A stretch of 64,000 nt of DNA from Streptomyces sp. NBC_01267 (GCF_036241575.1 NZ_CP108455.1:4901501-4965500); one strand, 5' to 3'. Counted from the stretch's first letter, positions 24,941 through 33,678 are shown. Translations and numbers: made by a program. The notes: generated from the letters alone by a model not told the origin.

Positions 24941-25682
24941 TCAAGGGGTGCCTCGGGTGAGATCTTTGATCCAGATCATCGAGGCGCGCAGGTGCAGCCC
25001 GGCGAGGTAGCTGTCCGGGATCTTGTCGTATCGGGTGGCGATGCCCCGCCAGGACTTGAGCTTGTTGATCAGGCGCTCGACCGTGTACCTCTCCTTGTAG
25101 AGGTCGGCGTCGTGGCTGGCTGGCGGGCCGGCCGCCCATGGAGCCTCCCTTCTTCCGGTTGGCGGCCTGGTCCGACTTCTCCGGGATGACTGCCTTGATG
25201 TGCCGTTCACTCAGGTGGGCTCGGTTGCCGTGGGACGAGTAGGCCTTGTCCCCGGCGACCGCGTCCGGCCGGGTGCGGGGGCGGCCGACGGGACCGCGGA
25301 CGCGGATCCTTCTCAGCACTGGGATGAACTGCGGTCTGTCAGTGGCTTGTCCAGGGGTCAGGACGAACGCCGGCGGGCGGCACTTGCGGTCGGCGGCGAG
25401 GTGGACCTTGCTGGTCTGCCCGCCCCTGGAACGTCCGGGGAGGGCGGCCTTCAGTCGGAGCTTTTGCCGACGTCGGATGCGTTGTCGCTCGTCCCGCTCG
25501 GGATCGGGTTCGGCGTCCTGCCCGCTTTGTGCTTCGCAGGCGCCCCCTATGACCCGGCCTTCTCTTCCTCGGCGGCAGCCTCCTCCAGCGCGGTGATGAC
25601 GTCCTGGGTCCAGGTGCATCCCGGCGGCGTCGTGGTGGGCCCACACGGTAGTTGAGTCGATGCTGACCAGGGACAGGTCCAC
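24941..25682 (-). mobile_element. decayed IS5-type insertion sequence, DDE transposase in two frames
   Basis: The upper part (about 25682-25130) reads LVSIDSTTVWAHHDAAGMHL, then GRSRGGQTSKVHLAADRK and VAGDKAYSSHGNRAHL, the DDE catalytic core of IS5/IS1182-like transposases. The C-terminal part (KERYTVERLINKLKSWRGIA and on to 24941) is in another frame, so the gene is frameshifted at about 25130. The N-terminal domain is missing. It sits inside another gene, whose beginning survives at 25690-25882. Confidence 0.75.
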
Positions 25683-25689
25683 CTCGCCC

Positions 25690-25882
25690 GCCTCGCAGCC
25701 TCCGCGATCAGCCCTTCGGGAACATCGTCGTCAAGGACTTCCTCAAAGCTCCGACCGGTGAAGATGCCCTTCCACTCGATCAGAGCCTCCTCGACATCGA
25801 AGTTGCCGAAGGTCGGGGACTCGAAGACCCCGTCGGGACCACCCTCCGCGACAGCAGCGGCAGCTTCGGCGTCCGGTGCCAC
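25690..25882 (-). pseudogene. 5' fragment of an unknown gene cut by the insertion sequence
   Basis: The frame VAPDAEAAAAVAEGGPDGVF continues through FGNFDVEEALIEWKGIFTGRSFEEVLDDDVPEG and then passes abruptly into transposase sequence. The in-frame segment IVIKFFVAPD upstream suggests the original start was further up. No family was recognised; an immunity- or inhibitor-like small acidic protein is only a guess. Confidence 0.55.
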
Positions 25883-26075
25883 GAAGAACTTGATGACGAT
25901 GCTCGTCGGGGCATAGTGCCTGCCTGTTCCGCCGGGCCCGGTCTATCTGTCAGCGGCCCGCAGAAGCCGGCCTACCGACCCGAGATGCTGTCCGCCCACA
26001 GTAGTACTAGGTTCACCATGAGATCGGGTACAGGTTTCATGGCACCGTCCTCCTGCGGTGCCCTAGCGTCGTGCT

Positions 26076-27323
26076 ATGACGATTCCAGCTGGACTGAGAC
26101 GCACGGTCCTCCGGGCGCGGCGGGACACCGGCTTTCTTGCCGCTGGTGTGCTGCCGCACCTGGCGCTGGTGCCCGTGTGGTCCTGGGCGGCGACGACTAC
26201 CGCCAGGACGGGGAACTGGCTTCTTACGGTTTCCATATCGGCCGCCCTGGTCCTGCTCGGCACCCCGGTGCTGACGGCCGTTCAGCGGGCTCGCTACCGG
26301 GTACTCATCGGTGTGGACGTCCCCCGGCTCACCCCCACCGCGCCGGAACAATGGACGTGGGCCTCGACCGCCCGGTGGCTCGCGGCGACGCGGCCTTGGC
26401 GCAAGATCGGCTACCACCTCCTGCTGGGCCCGCTGCTCGCGCTGCTGGAGATGCTGGTGCTCGCGGTGGCAGCGGCGTGCCTGGCGGGCGTCTCCGCCTA
26501 CGCCTGGTCATGGGCGCTGCCCACCGGAGTCCGCCAGGACTGGTTCGGCTACCTGACCCAGCTGCCGGCTTACACAGCGGCTGGACTCCTCCTCCTGTGC
26601 GCGCTGTTCTGGACCGCGCGGGCAGTAACCCGGGCCGAGGCGCGGCTGGCGTCGGGCCTGCTCGGGCCGAGCCGGGCGCAGCGGCTCCAGGAGCGGGTCG
26701 ATCAGCTGGCCGTGAGCCGGACCGACTTGATCGAGGCCGTCGACGCGGAGCGCCGCCGGATCGAGCGGGACCTGCACGACGGCACCCAGCAGCGGTTGGT
26801 GTCTCTCGCGGTCAACCTGGGTCTGGCCATTACCACCCGCCCGGACCTGCCGAGTGATGCCCGCGAAGTGATCGCGGGAGCGCACCTGGAGGCGAAGGAC
26901 GCGATCTCCGAACTCAACGATCTGGTGCGGGGGTTGCACCCGGCCGTGCTCGAAGACCGGGGTCTGGACGCGGCGTTGTCCGGGCTGGCTGCCCGCACGC
27001 CCCTGCCGGTGCGGCTGCGGGTCGATCTGGAGGAGCGGGTGGCGCCCAACGTGGAGTCGGTCGCGTACTTCGTGATCTCTGAGGCGCTGACCAATGCAAC
27101 GAAGCACGCCAACGCGATGCGTGCAGAGGTGATCGTGCGTCAGGTCGGCGAGGTGCTGCGCGTGCGCGTTACCGACGACGGGCTGGGCGGTGCCGACGCC
27201 GCCGCCGGTACGGGGCTGACCGGGCTGGCCAAGCGGGTCGGCTCCCTCGACGGGGCCTTCCACGTCAGCAGCCCCGTTGGCGGGCCCACCACCATCACCG
27301 CGGAGCTGCCGTGCGCGCGGTGA
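26076..27323 (+). CDS. two-component sensor histidine kinase (NarX/DesK-like)
   Basis: A 415-residue kinase with four predicted membrane helices (about residues 22-42, 48-70, 112-145 and 165-182). The HisKA_3 dimerisation domain has phospho-acceptor H234 in ERDLHDGTQQR, and the HATPase has EALTNATKHANA, DDGLGG and GTGLTGLAKRV. TAGCGT six bases before the ATG suggests a leaderless start. It overlaps its response regulator by 13 bases. The membrane-embedded sensor suggests detection of an envelope or lipid signal. Confidence 0.9.
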   Translation: MTIPAGLRRTVLRARRDTGFLAAGVLPHLALVPVWSWAATTTARTGNWLLTVSISAALVLLGTPVLTAVQRARYRVLIGVDVPRLTPTAPEQWTWASTARWLAATRPWRKIGYHLLLGPLLALLEMLVLAVAAACLAGVSAYAWSWALPTGVRQDWFGYLTQLPAYTAAGLLLLCALFWTARAVTRAEARLASGLLGPSRAQRLQERVDQLAVSRTDLIEAVDAERRRIERDLHDGTQQRLVSLAVNLGLAITTRPDLPSDAREVIAGAHLEAKDAISELNDLVRGLHPAVLEDRGLDAALSGLAARTPLPVRLRVDLEERVAPNVESVAYFVISEALTNATKHANAMRAEVIVRQVGEVLRVRVTDDGLGGADAAAGTGLTGLAKRVGSLDGAFHVSSPVGGPTTITAELPCAR

Positions 27324-27964
27324 TCGCCGAGGATTCGGTGTTGTTGCGGGTCGGCCTGATCAAGGTGCTGGAGACGGGCGGGTTCCAGGTCGTCGCGGAA
27401 GCCGGCGACGCGGAGGGGCTGTTGGCGGCAGTGGCGGAGCACCGGCCCGAACTCGCCTTGATCGACGTCCGGATGCCGCCCGGCTTCACCGACGAGGGGG
27501 TGCGGGCGGCGATGGAGATCCGTCGGCGCTGGCCGGGGACGCCGGTGGTGCTGCTTTCACAGTACGTGGAGGAGCGGTACGCGGCTGACCTGCTGTCTGC
27601 GAACACCAGCGGTGTGGGCTACCTGCTCAAGCAGCGGGTTGCCGATGTCGCCGACTTCGTGGCGGCGGTCCGGCGAGTGGCGGACGGGGGCACGGCCCTG
27701 GACCCGCAGGTCGTCGCCCAGTTGCTGCTGCTGCGGCGCGACAGCGACCCGCTCGCGCGGCTGACCCCCCGCGAACGGGAGGTGCTCGGCCTGATGGCCG
27801 AGGGGCGCTCCAATGCCGGCATCGCGCAGGCGCTGGTGGTCAGCGAGGGCGCCGTGGCGAAGCACATCAACAACATCTTCGCCAAGCTTGACCTGCCCGT
27901 GGCCGACGCGGACCACCGCCGCGTCCTGGCCGTGCTGCGGTTCCTCGGAGCGTCCGGGGCCTGA
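27311..27964 (+). CDS. NarL/FixJ-type response regulator
   Basis: A 217-residue regulator: receiver with phospho-acceptor D52 in LALIDVRMPP, conserved K in YLLKQRV, and a C-terminal LuxR-type HTH (LTPREREVLGLMAEGRSNAGIAQALVVSEGAVAKHINNIF spans about residues 150-190). The GTG start lies inside the kinase gene end, giving translational coupling. Its targets are not evident; no adjacent transporter is present, unlike many Streptomyces systems of this type. Confidence 0.92.
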   Translation: MRAVIAEDSVLLRVGLIKVLETGGFQVVAEAGDAEGLLAAVAEHRPELALIDVRMPPGFTDEGVRAAMEIRRRWPGTPVVLLSQYVEERYAADLLSANTSGVGYLLKQRVADVADFVAAVRRVADGGTALDPQVVAQLLLLRRDSDPLARLTPREREVLGLMAEGRSNAGIAQALVVSEGAVAKHINNIFAKLDLPVADADHRRVLAVLRFLGASGA

Positions 27965-27979
27965 CCTTCCCGTCCGTGA

Positions 27980-28690
27980 TCAGTTCTGCTGTGAACGACC
28001 CAGTTCGGACAGATCGCTGTAGAGGCGGTTCAGCGCGTACGCGCCCAGGCCGAGGCCCTGGTCGATTCGGAGTCGTGCGGCTGGGTCTCGGTAGTGGGGT
28101 TCCAGCAGCAGGAAGAAGTCCTCTGCGTGTTGTTCGTCGATTTCGGAGTGGAGGCCGTAGTGCATCAGGTCGGCTTGAGCGACCCAACCGCGGTTCACAG
28201 CCGTGCTGCCCGTGATGGCCGATACCGAGGCGAATGCGTACTCGATCGCGCCCATGCAGCCAATTCCCACCTGCGGGTCCTCCCACGTACACACCGCACT
28301 GAGAACGCTGTTGTACGCGTGGACGGCCGGTATCATCTTCAGGCTGTTCAGCCGTACGGTGTCGCTGCCGATGCTGGCCAGAAATCCGCGGAAGGTCTCG
28401 TGATGGAATTCCTGGGAGCGGAATCCGCCGTGTTCTTCCACGACATTGCCCAGGATGCCGACGCGATCCGCGGGGTGCTCGATCCGGGACACCAGTACCG
28501 CCATCGGACGGGCGAAGTAGGTGACGGCGAAACCTAGTTGCTCCTGGCTTGTGCGGAAGCTCTCCAGTGACATGCTTCCGTCTACCAGCGTTCGGAAGTA
28601 CGGATTGTTCAGGACGCCGGTCTCGGCCACGATGTGCTTGGCGCGCGCTGTCACCAGCGGGGCCTTGGTTGTCCGCAGATGGGAGGTCAC
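27980..28690 (-). CDS. heme-oxygenase-like diiron oxidase (CADD/TenA-type fold)
   Basis: A 236-residue helical protein of the iron-containing redox family. Ligand candidates follow the CADD-like pattern: E85 (VVEEHGG) with H96 or H97, E150 (GAIEYAF), then H181-xxx-D185-xx-H188 in GLHSEIDEQHAED. Known members (CADD, UndA, SznF and BesC, named from memory) perform O2-dependent chemistry on amino acids or fatty acids. GGAGAG precedes the GTG start. The upstream neighbour in the same direction encodes an EF-hand protein. Confidence 0.82.
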   Translation of the reverse strand: MTSHLRTTKAPLVTARAKHIVAETGVLNNPYFRTLVDGSMSLESFRTSQEQLGFAVTYFARPMAVLVSRIEHPADRVGILGNVVEEHGGFRSQEFHHETFRGFLASIGSDTVRLNSLKMIPAVHAYNSVLSAVCTWEDPQVGIGCMGAIEYAFASVSAITGSTAVNRGWVAQADLMHYGLHSEIDEQHAEDFFLLLEPHYRDPAARLRIDQGLGLGAYALNRLYSDLSELGRSQQN

Positions 28691-28830
28691 GGTCGTCTCT
28701 CCTGGCGTGTTGTTCCTGAGCGCGGCTCGATGCGGGACCGGCGGAGCCCCTCTGACCGCCGGTGCCGCGTGGAATCAGCACCCGACGGCGAGGGGCTCTG
28801 GACGAGATGACGCTGTCCAGTTCTGTCGGC

Positions 28831-29388
28831 TCAGGAACGCAGGGGTCCCAGAAGGCGGTGACCTCGGTCGTTCGGATCAGTACTGCTGTGGAACACGCGA
28901 ATGGCCGCTCTCAGCTCGTCAGTTGAGATGGAGCCGGAGCTGTCGGTGTCGATGTCGGCGAACGACACGTCGATGTCTTCGTCGCTCAGCGCGAAAGAGG
29001 ACTGAAACAGGCGCTTGAACTCGGACTTGTCGAGTTCGCCATCTCCGTCGACGTCGGCGGTGGCCACGAAGACCTTGGCGGACGGCGTGACAATCCGCGC
29101 GTAGTCATCCGGCTTGTCCCCCAGGCTGACGAACCCGGCCAGGAATTCGTCGCGTGATACGACGCCGTCCCCGTCCGCGTCCATAGGGACAAACAATCTC
29201 TTCCAGTACTCCAGAAGGGATCTCTGCAGCGCGCTGGCGGGGGCGGTTCCTGGCGTGAGCTTGAATTCCTGCGTCGTGCGGCCCACCCAGGCGTACACGT
29301 CGGTTACGCCGACCCACCCGTCGCGCTCGTGATGGAACACGTTGTAGTAATGCTGGGCCTTGCTGTGGATAATGGATCTTTCCGGCAT
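28831..29388 (-). CDS. EF-hand calcium-binding protein (calerythrin-like)
   Basis: A 185-residue protein. The ATG at 29388 follows GAGG by eight bases. Three canonical EF-hand loops are visible: DADGDGVVSRDE, DVDGDGELDKSE and DTDSSGSISTDE, plus a degenerate first one near HERDGWVGVTD. The length and four-hand layout match bacterial calerythrin/sarcoplasmic-type proteins. It is cytosolic, with no signal peptide. It lies 140 bp upstream of the diiron-oxidase-like gene on the same strand, so calcium sensing and the oxidase may be linked. Confidence 0.88.
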   Translation of the reverse strand: MPERSIIHSKAQHYYNVFHHERDGWVGVTDVYAWVGRTTQEFKLTPGTAPASALQRSLLEYWKRLFVPMDADGDGVVSRDEFLAGFVSLGDKPDDYARIVTPSAKVFVATADVDGDGELDKSEFKRLFQSSFALSDEDIDVSFADIDTDSSGSISTDELRAAIRVFHSSTDPNDRGHRLLGPLRS

Positions 29389-29513
29389 GCGAAGACCTCG
29401 AGTTTCCTTGTGCGGTGGGCGAATCGAGTACCCACCGCGACCCGGTCCACGAGCAATGACTCGTGAGCTCAGGGTGGCAGCGTTCCCCTTCCCGGGCGCC
29501 GACACCAAAGCTT

Positions 29514-29535
29514 CATCACTCATTCGAGTGAGTAA
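29514..29535. promoter_or_regulatory. imperfect palindrome upstream of the EF-hand gene
   Basis: ATCACTCATTCGAGTGAGTAAT is a dyad with 16 of 20 central positions matched. It lies in an AT-richer region between the EF-hand gene and the TetR-like gene. Size and symmetry fit a TetR-family operator. Confidence 0.5.
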
Positions 29536-29560
29536 TTCGACCTGGCAGTTTCAGCCCGGT

Positions 29561-30100
29561 TCAAGGGCGTGGCGCCAGCGCGACCGCGATCCGGCGGTGG
29601 ATGTCCTCAAGCAGGTTCCGCATCGCTGTGCGGAAGCTTTCAGTCCGGTGGTCACCGAGGGAAGAGGTGTGCCGAAACACCTCAAGGGCGACGAGGCCAT
29701 GCAGGTGTCCCCACGCGATCAGCAGGAGCGCGGTAGCTGGGGGGCGGCAGATATCCCAGGCCGTAAGCCGGGTGCCGAGTCGGGCCATCGTGGGCGACTC
29801 GGCGGCATCGGCGTCGGCCTTCGGGGCGTCGGGACACACCGGCCGGCCGCACCGGCAGGGCGGCCACTTCAGTACGGAGACTTCGAATTCGGGTTGCTCG
29901 TCCATGCGGTCCAACTGCCTTTCCAGTCCAGCGGCGACCTCACGGAAGAGGCCCTTCGTCAGGGGTGCGTATCCGGTGCGCGGCACCCAGTCCGGGGCCA
30001 GCCGCCAGAACCCGTCAGCGGATATCGGGGCATCCAACTGGTCTGCTTCAAAGGTGAGTTGCTCGATAGGTGGCTTGGGCGGAGTGCGCTCCCAGGGCAA
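29561..30100 (-). CDS. TetR-like C-terminal-domain protein lacking the HTH
   Basis: A 179-residue protein from a TTG start, preceded by GAGAGGAGCG. The second half, AWGHLHGLVALEVFRHTSSL and following, resembles the ligand-binding half of TetR regulators. The first half carries a short CRCGRPVCPD cluster and no helix-turn-helix. It is either a truncated regulator or a co-regulator. It lies directly upstream of a TetR-type palindrome and the EF-hand/oxidase pair. Confidence 0.55.
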   Translation of the reverse strand: MPWERTPPKPPIEQLTFEADQLDAPISADGFWRLAPDWVPRTGYAPLTKGLFREVAAGLERQLDRMDEQPEFEVSVLKWPPCRCGRPVCPDAPKADADAAESPTMARLGTRLTAWDICRPPATALLLIAWGHLHGLVALEVFRHTSSLGDHRTESFRTAMRNLLEDIHRRIAVALAPRP

Positions 30101-30205
30101 CGTCCGCTCCTCTCCGTAGTCATTCCACTACCAGGAGCACCTAGAGGGGCCTACAGTCAGAAAGCCTTCAAGTAATCAGAAGCGAAGGAAGGACTGGGTG
30201 GCGGC

Positions 30206-31044
30206 ATGGTCAACCGCAAGGAATTAGACCCGGAGAGCAGCCCGCGAGCGGCCTACGGGGCCCGTATGCGCAGGTTGCGTGAGAAGCACGGCTGGAACCA
30301 GGATGATCTGGCCGAGAAGCTGGGGTGTTCAAGCCAGCATATTTCGGCTGTTGAAACTGCCCGAAAGCCGCCGACCCTCCCCTTTTCGCTCAAGCTCGAT
30401 CTGGCATTCAGCACGACCGGTTCTGTCGAAGCGTTCGAGCGCGAGTGGCGCGAGATGCGGCACGGCTCGCTGCTGGAGGGGTTTCCGGAGTACGTGGGGC
30501 ATGAGGGCAGGGCCGTCGAGTTCCGGCTCTACAACATTGGGATCGTTCCGGGCCTGTTGCAGACGCCCGAGTACGCACGGGTGTTGGCGGACAGTGCCGT
30601 GCGGCGGGGTGCCATCACACCCCAACAAGCCGATGAACGTGTCTCGTTCCTGGCGGATCGACAGGCGGCGCTGGTGCGGCCCCGGCCCCCCATGCTGTTT
30701 GTGACCATGGATGAGAGCTGCATCCGTCGTCCTGTCGGCGGGGCGGCCGTCATGAACGCCCAGTTGGCGAGTCTGGTCGAGTTCGCCGAACTGCCGAACA
30801 CACTGTTGCAGGTGGCGCCGTAGGGATAGGTGAGCGTCGTACGTTCGACCTGCCCGTCAACCTCTTGACGCTGCCGGACCGGTCCGTGATCTGTTACGCC
30901 GAGTCCCAATCCCAGGGGCACCTGGACCGCGAGAGCACGTCCGTGCTGCCCATGTTGACGGCCTACCATCAACTGCAGGGCGAAGCGCTGTCTCAAGCGG
31001 CGTCCGTGGCCATGATCAACGAGGCACGAAAGGGCACCCCGTGA
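30206..31044 (+). pseudogene. XRE-family regulator with DUF5753 domain, frameshifted
   Basis: The HTH domain (about residues 15-70, LREKHGWNQDDLAEKLGCSS) and most of DUF5753 (VEFRLYNIGIVPGLLQTPEYAR) are intact. After LLQVAP at about 30820 a TAG appears. Deleting one base shifts the frame: reading from 30823 gives GIGERRTFDLPVNLLTLPDR and continues to 31044, the usual family ending. A missing C in a TAC codon (expected PYGIGERRTF) explains this. The intact upstream frame alone would give 205 residues. The seventh codon is TTA, so bldA dependence is possible. Paired with the DUF397 gene. Confidence 0.75.
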
Positions 31045-31253
31045 CGACCGACGAATCCCCCCGCTGGTTCAAGTCTTCCTACAGCAACAATGGCGGCGAC
31101 TGCGTTGAGGCCGCCGTCAACCTCATCGCTTCGCGCGGCGTGGTTCCCGTCCGTGACTCCAAGAACCCGAGCGGTCCCGTGCTGAACGTCCCTACCGGCG
31201 CGTTCGCCTCCTTCGTGGCGGGCGTCAAGGGCGAAGAGTTCAGCGCCGTCTGA
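31041..31253 (+). CDS. DUF397-domain small protein
   Basis: A 70-residue protein with the family signature WFKSSYSNNGGDCVEAAV and VPVRDSKNPSGPVLNVPTGAFASFVAGVK. Its GTG overlaps the end of the XRE frame by four bases (GTGA). In Streptomyces such pairs regulate development or antibiotic production (BldB/WhiJ type), probably by direct contact with the XRE partner. The partner here is frameshifted, so function may be impaired. Confidence 0.88.
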   Translation: MTTDESPRWFKSSYSNNGGDCVEAAVNLIASRGVVPVRDSKNPSGPVLNVPTGAFASFVAGVKGEEFSAV

Positions 31254-31512
31254 CCGCCTGGCCCGGCCCATACCGCATCAGGGCTGCCCCATCGCGCGTG
31301 TGACGCGTGGTGGGGCTTCTCGCTGTCTCAGCACACGTCAGGGTGTGGCGGCAGGGTCCCAAGGGCCCTTCATTCTGCAGCTGTTGCATCACCAGGTCTC
31401 GATACGGCAGCGAGACCATTGTCGGGGTCGGAAATGGTGTGGTAGACGCTGATCCAGTAGCCCTTGGCCGTGGAAACCTCCAGCAATCGAAAGAGTACAT
31501 CTGACTTCGAAT
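31254..31512. other. 259-bp intergenic region of lower GC
   Basis: AT-richer than its surroundings, with no convincing frame. It marks the junction between the DUF397 gene and the transposase remnant. Confidence 0.4.
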
Positions 31513-31997
31513 TCACCACTCAGATCGATCGCATCCAACGACCGTCACCGGGTACTCGGATAAGTCCGCGTCCAACATGGCGAGTTGGCGGAAGCGTTTG
31601 TGGCAGCACGGTGCGGCTGTCAGCCCAAGAAAGGCCAGGTAGTTGTTGGAGGGGTGGCGTTCGTAGCGGTGGTTGAGTCTGCGGTAGCCGGTCAGCCACG
31701 ACATGGTCCGCTCGATGACCCACCTGCGGCGGCCCAATCGTTCGCCGGACTCGATGCCCTCGCGGGCGATGCGGACGCCGATGCGTTTGCCCCATAACCA
31801 TCGTCGCAGGTGAGGCACATCGTATGCCGTGTCCGCGTGCAGACGTTGAGGCTTGGAATCGGCCGCGTGGGATTCGTATCCCATGTGGACATGGGACAGC
31901 GTCGGCTTCAGGGCAAGGCTGTCGTGGGTGTTGGCCGCGGAGAGTCCGACGCGAAGGGGCAGTACGTCCGTATCTGACAGGACGTACTGCCCCTTGA
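31513..31997 (-). mobile_element. C-terminal remnant of an IS5-type transposase
   Basis: From about 31997 the frame reads LPLRVGLSAANTHDSLALKP, then HMGYESHAADSKPQRLHADT and RRWVIERTMSWLTGYRRLNH, ending at 31513 after LGLTAAPCC. This is the DDE C-terminal third of a common Streptomyces IS5-group transposase; the N-terminal two thirds are gone. A 16-bp perfect inverted repeat is embedded in it (31954-31969 and 31980-31995). Confidence 0.75.
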
Positions 31998-32186
31998 TGA
32001 AGATCCGTATCGTCGGCCTTCCGGGCCCGGCCCGGGGCGTTGACGACCGCGTCGGCCCCGGCGTCGGCGACGAGCGCCGTGTACCCGTGGGCCGGAATAG
32101 GGGGGGGAGGACCCTCGTGCATCACCCCCGTAACGAAATGATCCGCTTCCTTGTGCGGGCCGCGTCCACGCCCGTGAAGTGGGCTG

Positions 32187-33527
32187 ATGCACTTTCCGAC
32201 AGCAGGCGGTCCGTTCTTCCGCCACTTGCGCATGTGGCACGCCGTGGCGGCCTCCCTCGTAGCAGTGGCGGTGGTGGCGTTCCTCGTCCTTCGGCCGTCC
32301 GGCGGCGCGCGTGCGGTCCCGAACAGCCCCTGTCGGGCAGTCGATTCGGCGCGCGAGGCCACGCCCGCGACCCCCGACCTCGACGGGGACGGCTTCATCG
32401 ATCTGGTGCACGAGATCTCCGAGACGGAGAATTTCGACCTGTTCGTCGTGCCCGGCTCCGAGCACGGTCCTGACCCCGACCGCACGACCGTCTTCGCCCA
32501 CGACGACCTCGGTGTGCCGCACGACGTCCAGACGGGCGACGACCCGTTGCAGCCCACGGTCGCCGACCTGGATGAGGACGGCCACGCCGACCTCGTCGTG
32601 AGCGGCGCCGCCCAGGTCCTGTGGGGAGGCCCCAAGGGCCCGCAGGTCGGCGGAGCGCACGGGCGTGTGCCACTGCCGGGCACCGGATACAACACCGCGC
32701 CGGTCGCCGGCGACTTCGACGGGGACGGCCACAGCGACCTCGCGGTGTTCAGGGACTCGAACGAGGCTCGGGAACTGGTCGTCCTCAAGGGACCGTTCAA
32801 GCGCTCCGGCGCCCCGGTCAGGACCGTGGAGATCCCCAGCCCGGTCCACGAGGGCGCGTCACCCGTACTGGTCGCCGGGGACGCGAACGACGACCGCTCC
32901 ACCGATCTCGCGCTCTACGGCTCTCCGTGGGATCCGCCCCTGCTGTTCACCGGCGGCGCCCGTACCGCCGGCGGCCTGAGCAAGGAACCCGAGCGGCTGC
33001 CGGAGGGCGAGAACATCGTCTTCGGCGACTTCGACGGCGACGGGCGCCAGGACATCGCCATCGGTCGGAGCTTCGTCGACAGCTACGACGAGGTCGACAC
33101 ACCCCACCGGCGCGGCCAGGTCAGCGTCCGTTACGGGAAGGAGCCGGCGAAGTGGGTCACTATGGAAGGCGGCGACTTCAAGGAAGGCTTCGGCGCCAGG
33201 CTCGCCGTCGGGGACTTCAACGGCGATGGCTGCGACGACCTGGCCGTACAGCTCACCAAGAAGAAGGAGGCGGGGGACGCGCGGATCGAGGTGCTGCGGG
33301 GCGGCTCCGAGCACGGGCTCGGATCGAAACCCTGGCACTCCACCAAGCGGTCCGTGCCGGGTGACGACGGCCCCGATGGCGGCATGCTCTTCGCCGTCCA
33401 CGACTGGGACGGCGACGGCCGCGCAGAGCTGGCCCTTCTCGGCGAGGACAGATGGTGGATCACCGACGGCACCGGCCGCGACGAGGCATCCTTCCCGGTC
33501 GCCCCCAGCAAGGATCAAGGTTCGTAG
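32187..33527 (+). CDS. FG-GAP/VCBS-repeat surface protein
   Basis: A 446-residue protein with an N-terminal membrane anchor or signal (MWHAVAASLVAVAVVAFLVL) and at least six FG-GAP-type repeats bearing calcium loops: DLDGDGFID, DLDEDGHAD, DFDGDGHSD, DFDGDGRQD, DFNGDGCDD and DWDGDGRAE. It is therefore a seven-bladed integrin-alpha-like propeller on the cell surface. The start could also be ATG at 32232. Family members bind ligands or carbohydrates; no enzyme domain is attached. The gene is bracketed by transposase remnants in opposite orientations. Confidence 0.85.
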   Translation: MHFPTAGGPFFRHLRMWHAVAASLVAVAVVAFLVLRPSGGARAVPNSPCRAVDSAREATPATPDLDGDGFIDLVHEISETENFDLFVVPGSEHGPDPDRTTVFAHDDLGVPHDVQTGDDPLQPTVADLDEDGHADLVVSGAAQVLWGGPKGPQVGGAHGRVPLPGTGYNTAPVAGDFDGDGHSDLAVFRDSNEARELVVLKGPFKRSGAPVRTVEIPSPVHEGASPVLVAGDANDDRSTDLALYGSPWDPPLLFTGGARTAGGLSKEPERLPEGENIVFGDFDGDGRQDIAIGRSFVDSYDEVDTPHRRGQVSVRYGKEPAKWVTMEGGDFKEGFGARLAVGDFNGDGCDDLAVQLTKKKEAGDARIEVLRGGSEHGLGSKPWHSTKRSVPGDDGPDGGMLFAVHDWDGDGRAELALLGEDRWWITDGTGRDEASFPVAPSKDQGS

Positions 33528-33585
33528 GCCCATGCTTGCTGTCCCGGGCACGTGGTCCCGGGCCCCGTAACGGGTGCTCAGCCCC

Positions 33586-33678
33586 CGCTATGAACGCCAA
33601 CCAGGCAACCACTTGGCCTTCCTCGGCTTCACCGCAGCCCTCTGCATCCGATCCCAAACCAGGTTTCGGCGGGGTTGA
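33586..33678 (+). mobile_element. C-terminal tip of a second IS5-type transposase
   Basis: The frame RYERQPGNHLAFLGFTAALC followed by IRSQTRFRRG and a stop matches the last 30 residues of the transposase family seen at 31.5 kb (RYERHPSNNYLAFLGLTAAP). It is on the opposite strand, so the two remnants flank the FG-GAP gene as an inverted pair. Confidence 0.65.

Noticed and set aside
24941..25682. Programmed frameshifting to make the IS5-type transposase
   Set aside because: No slippery sequence was noticed at the junction and the N-terminal part is missing, so decay is the simpler explanation.
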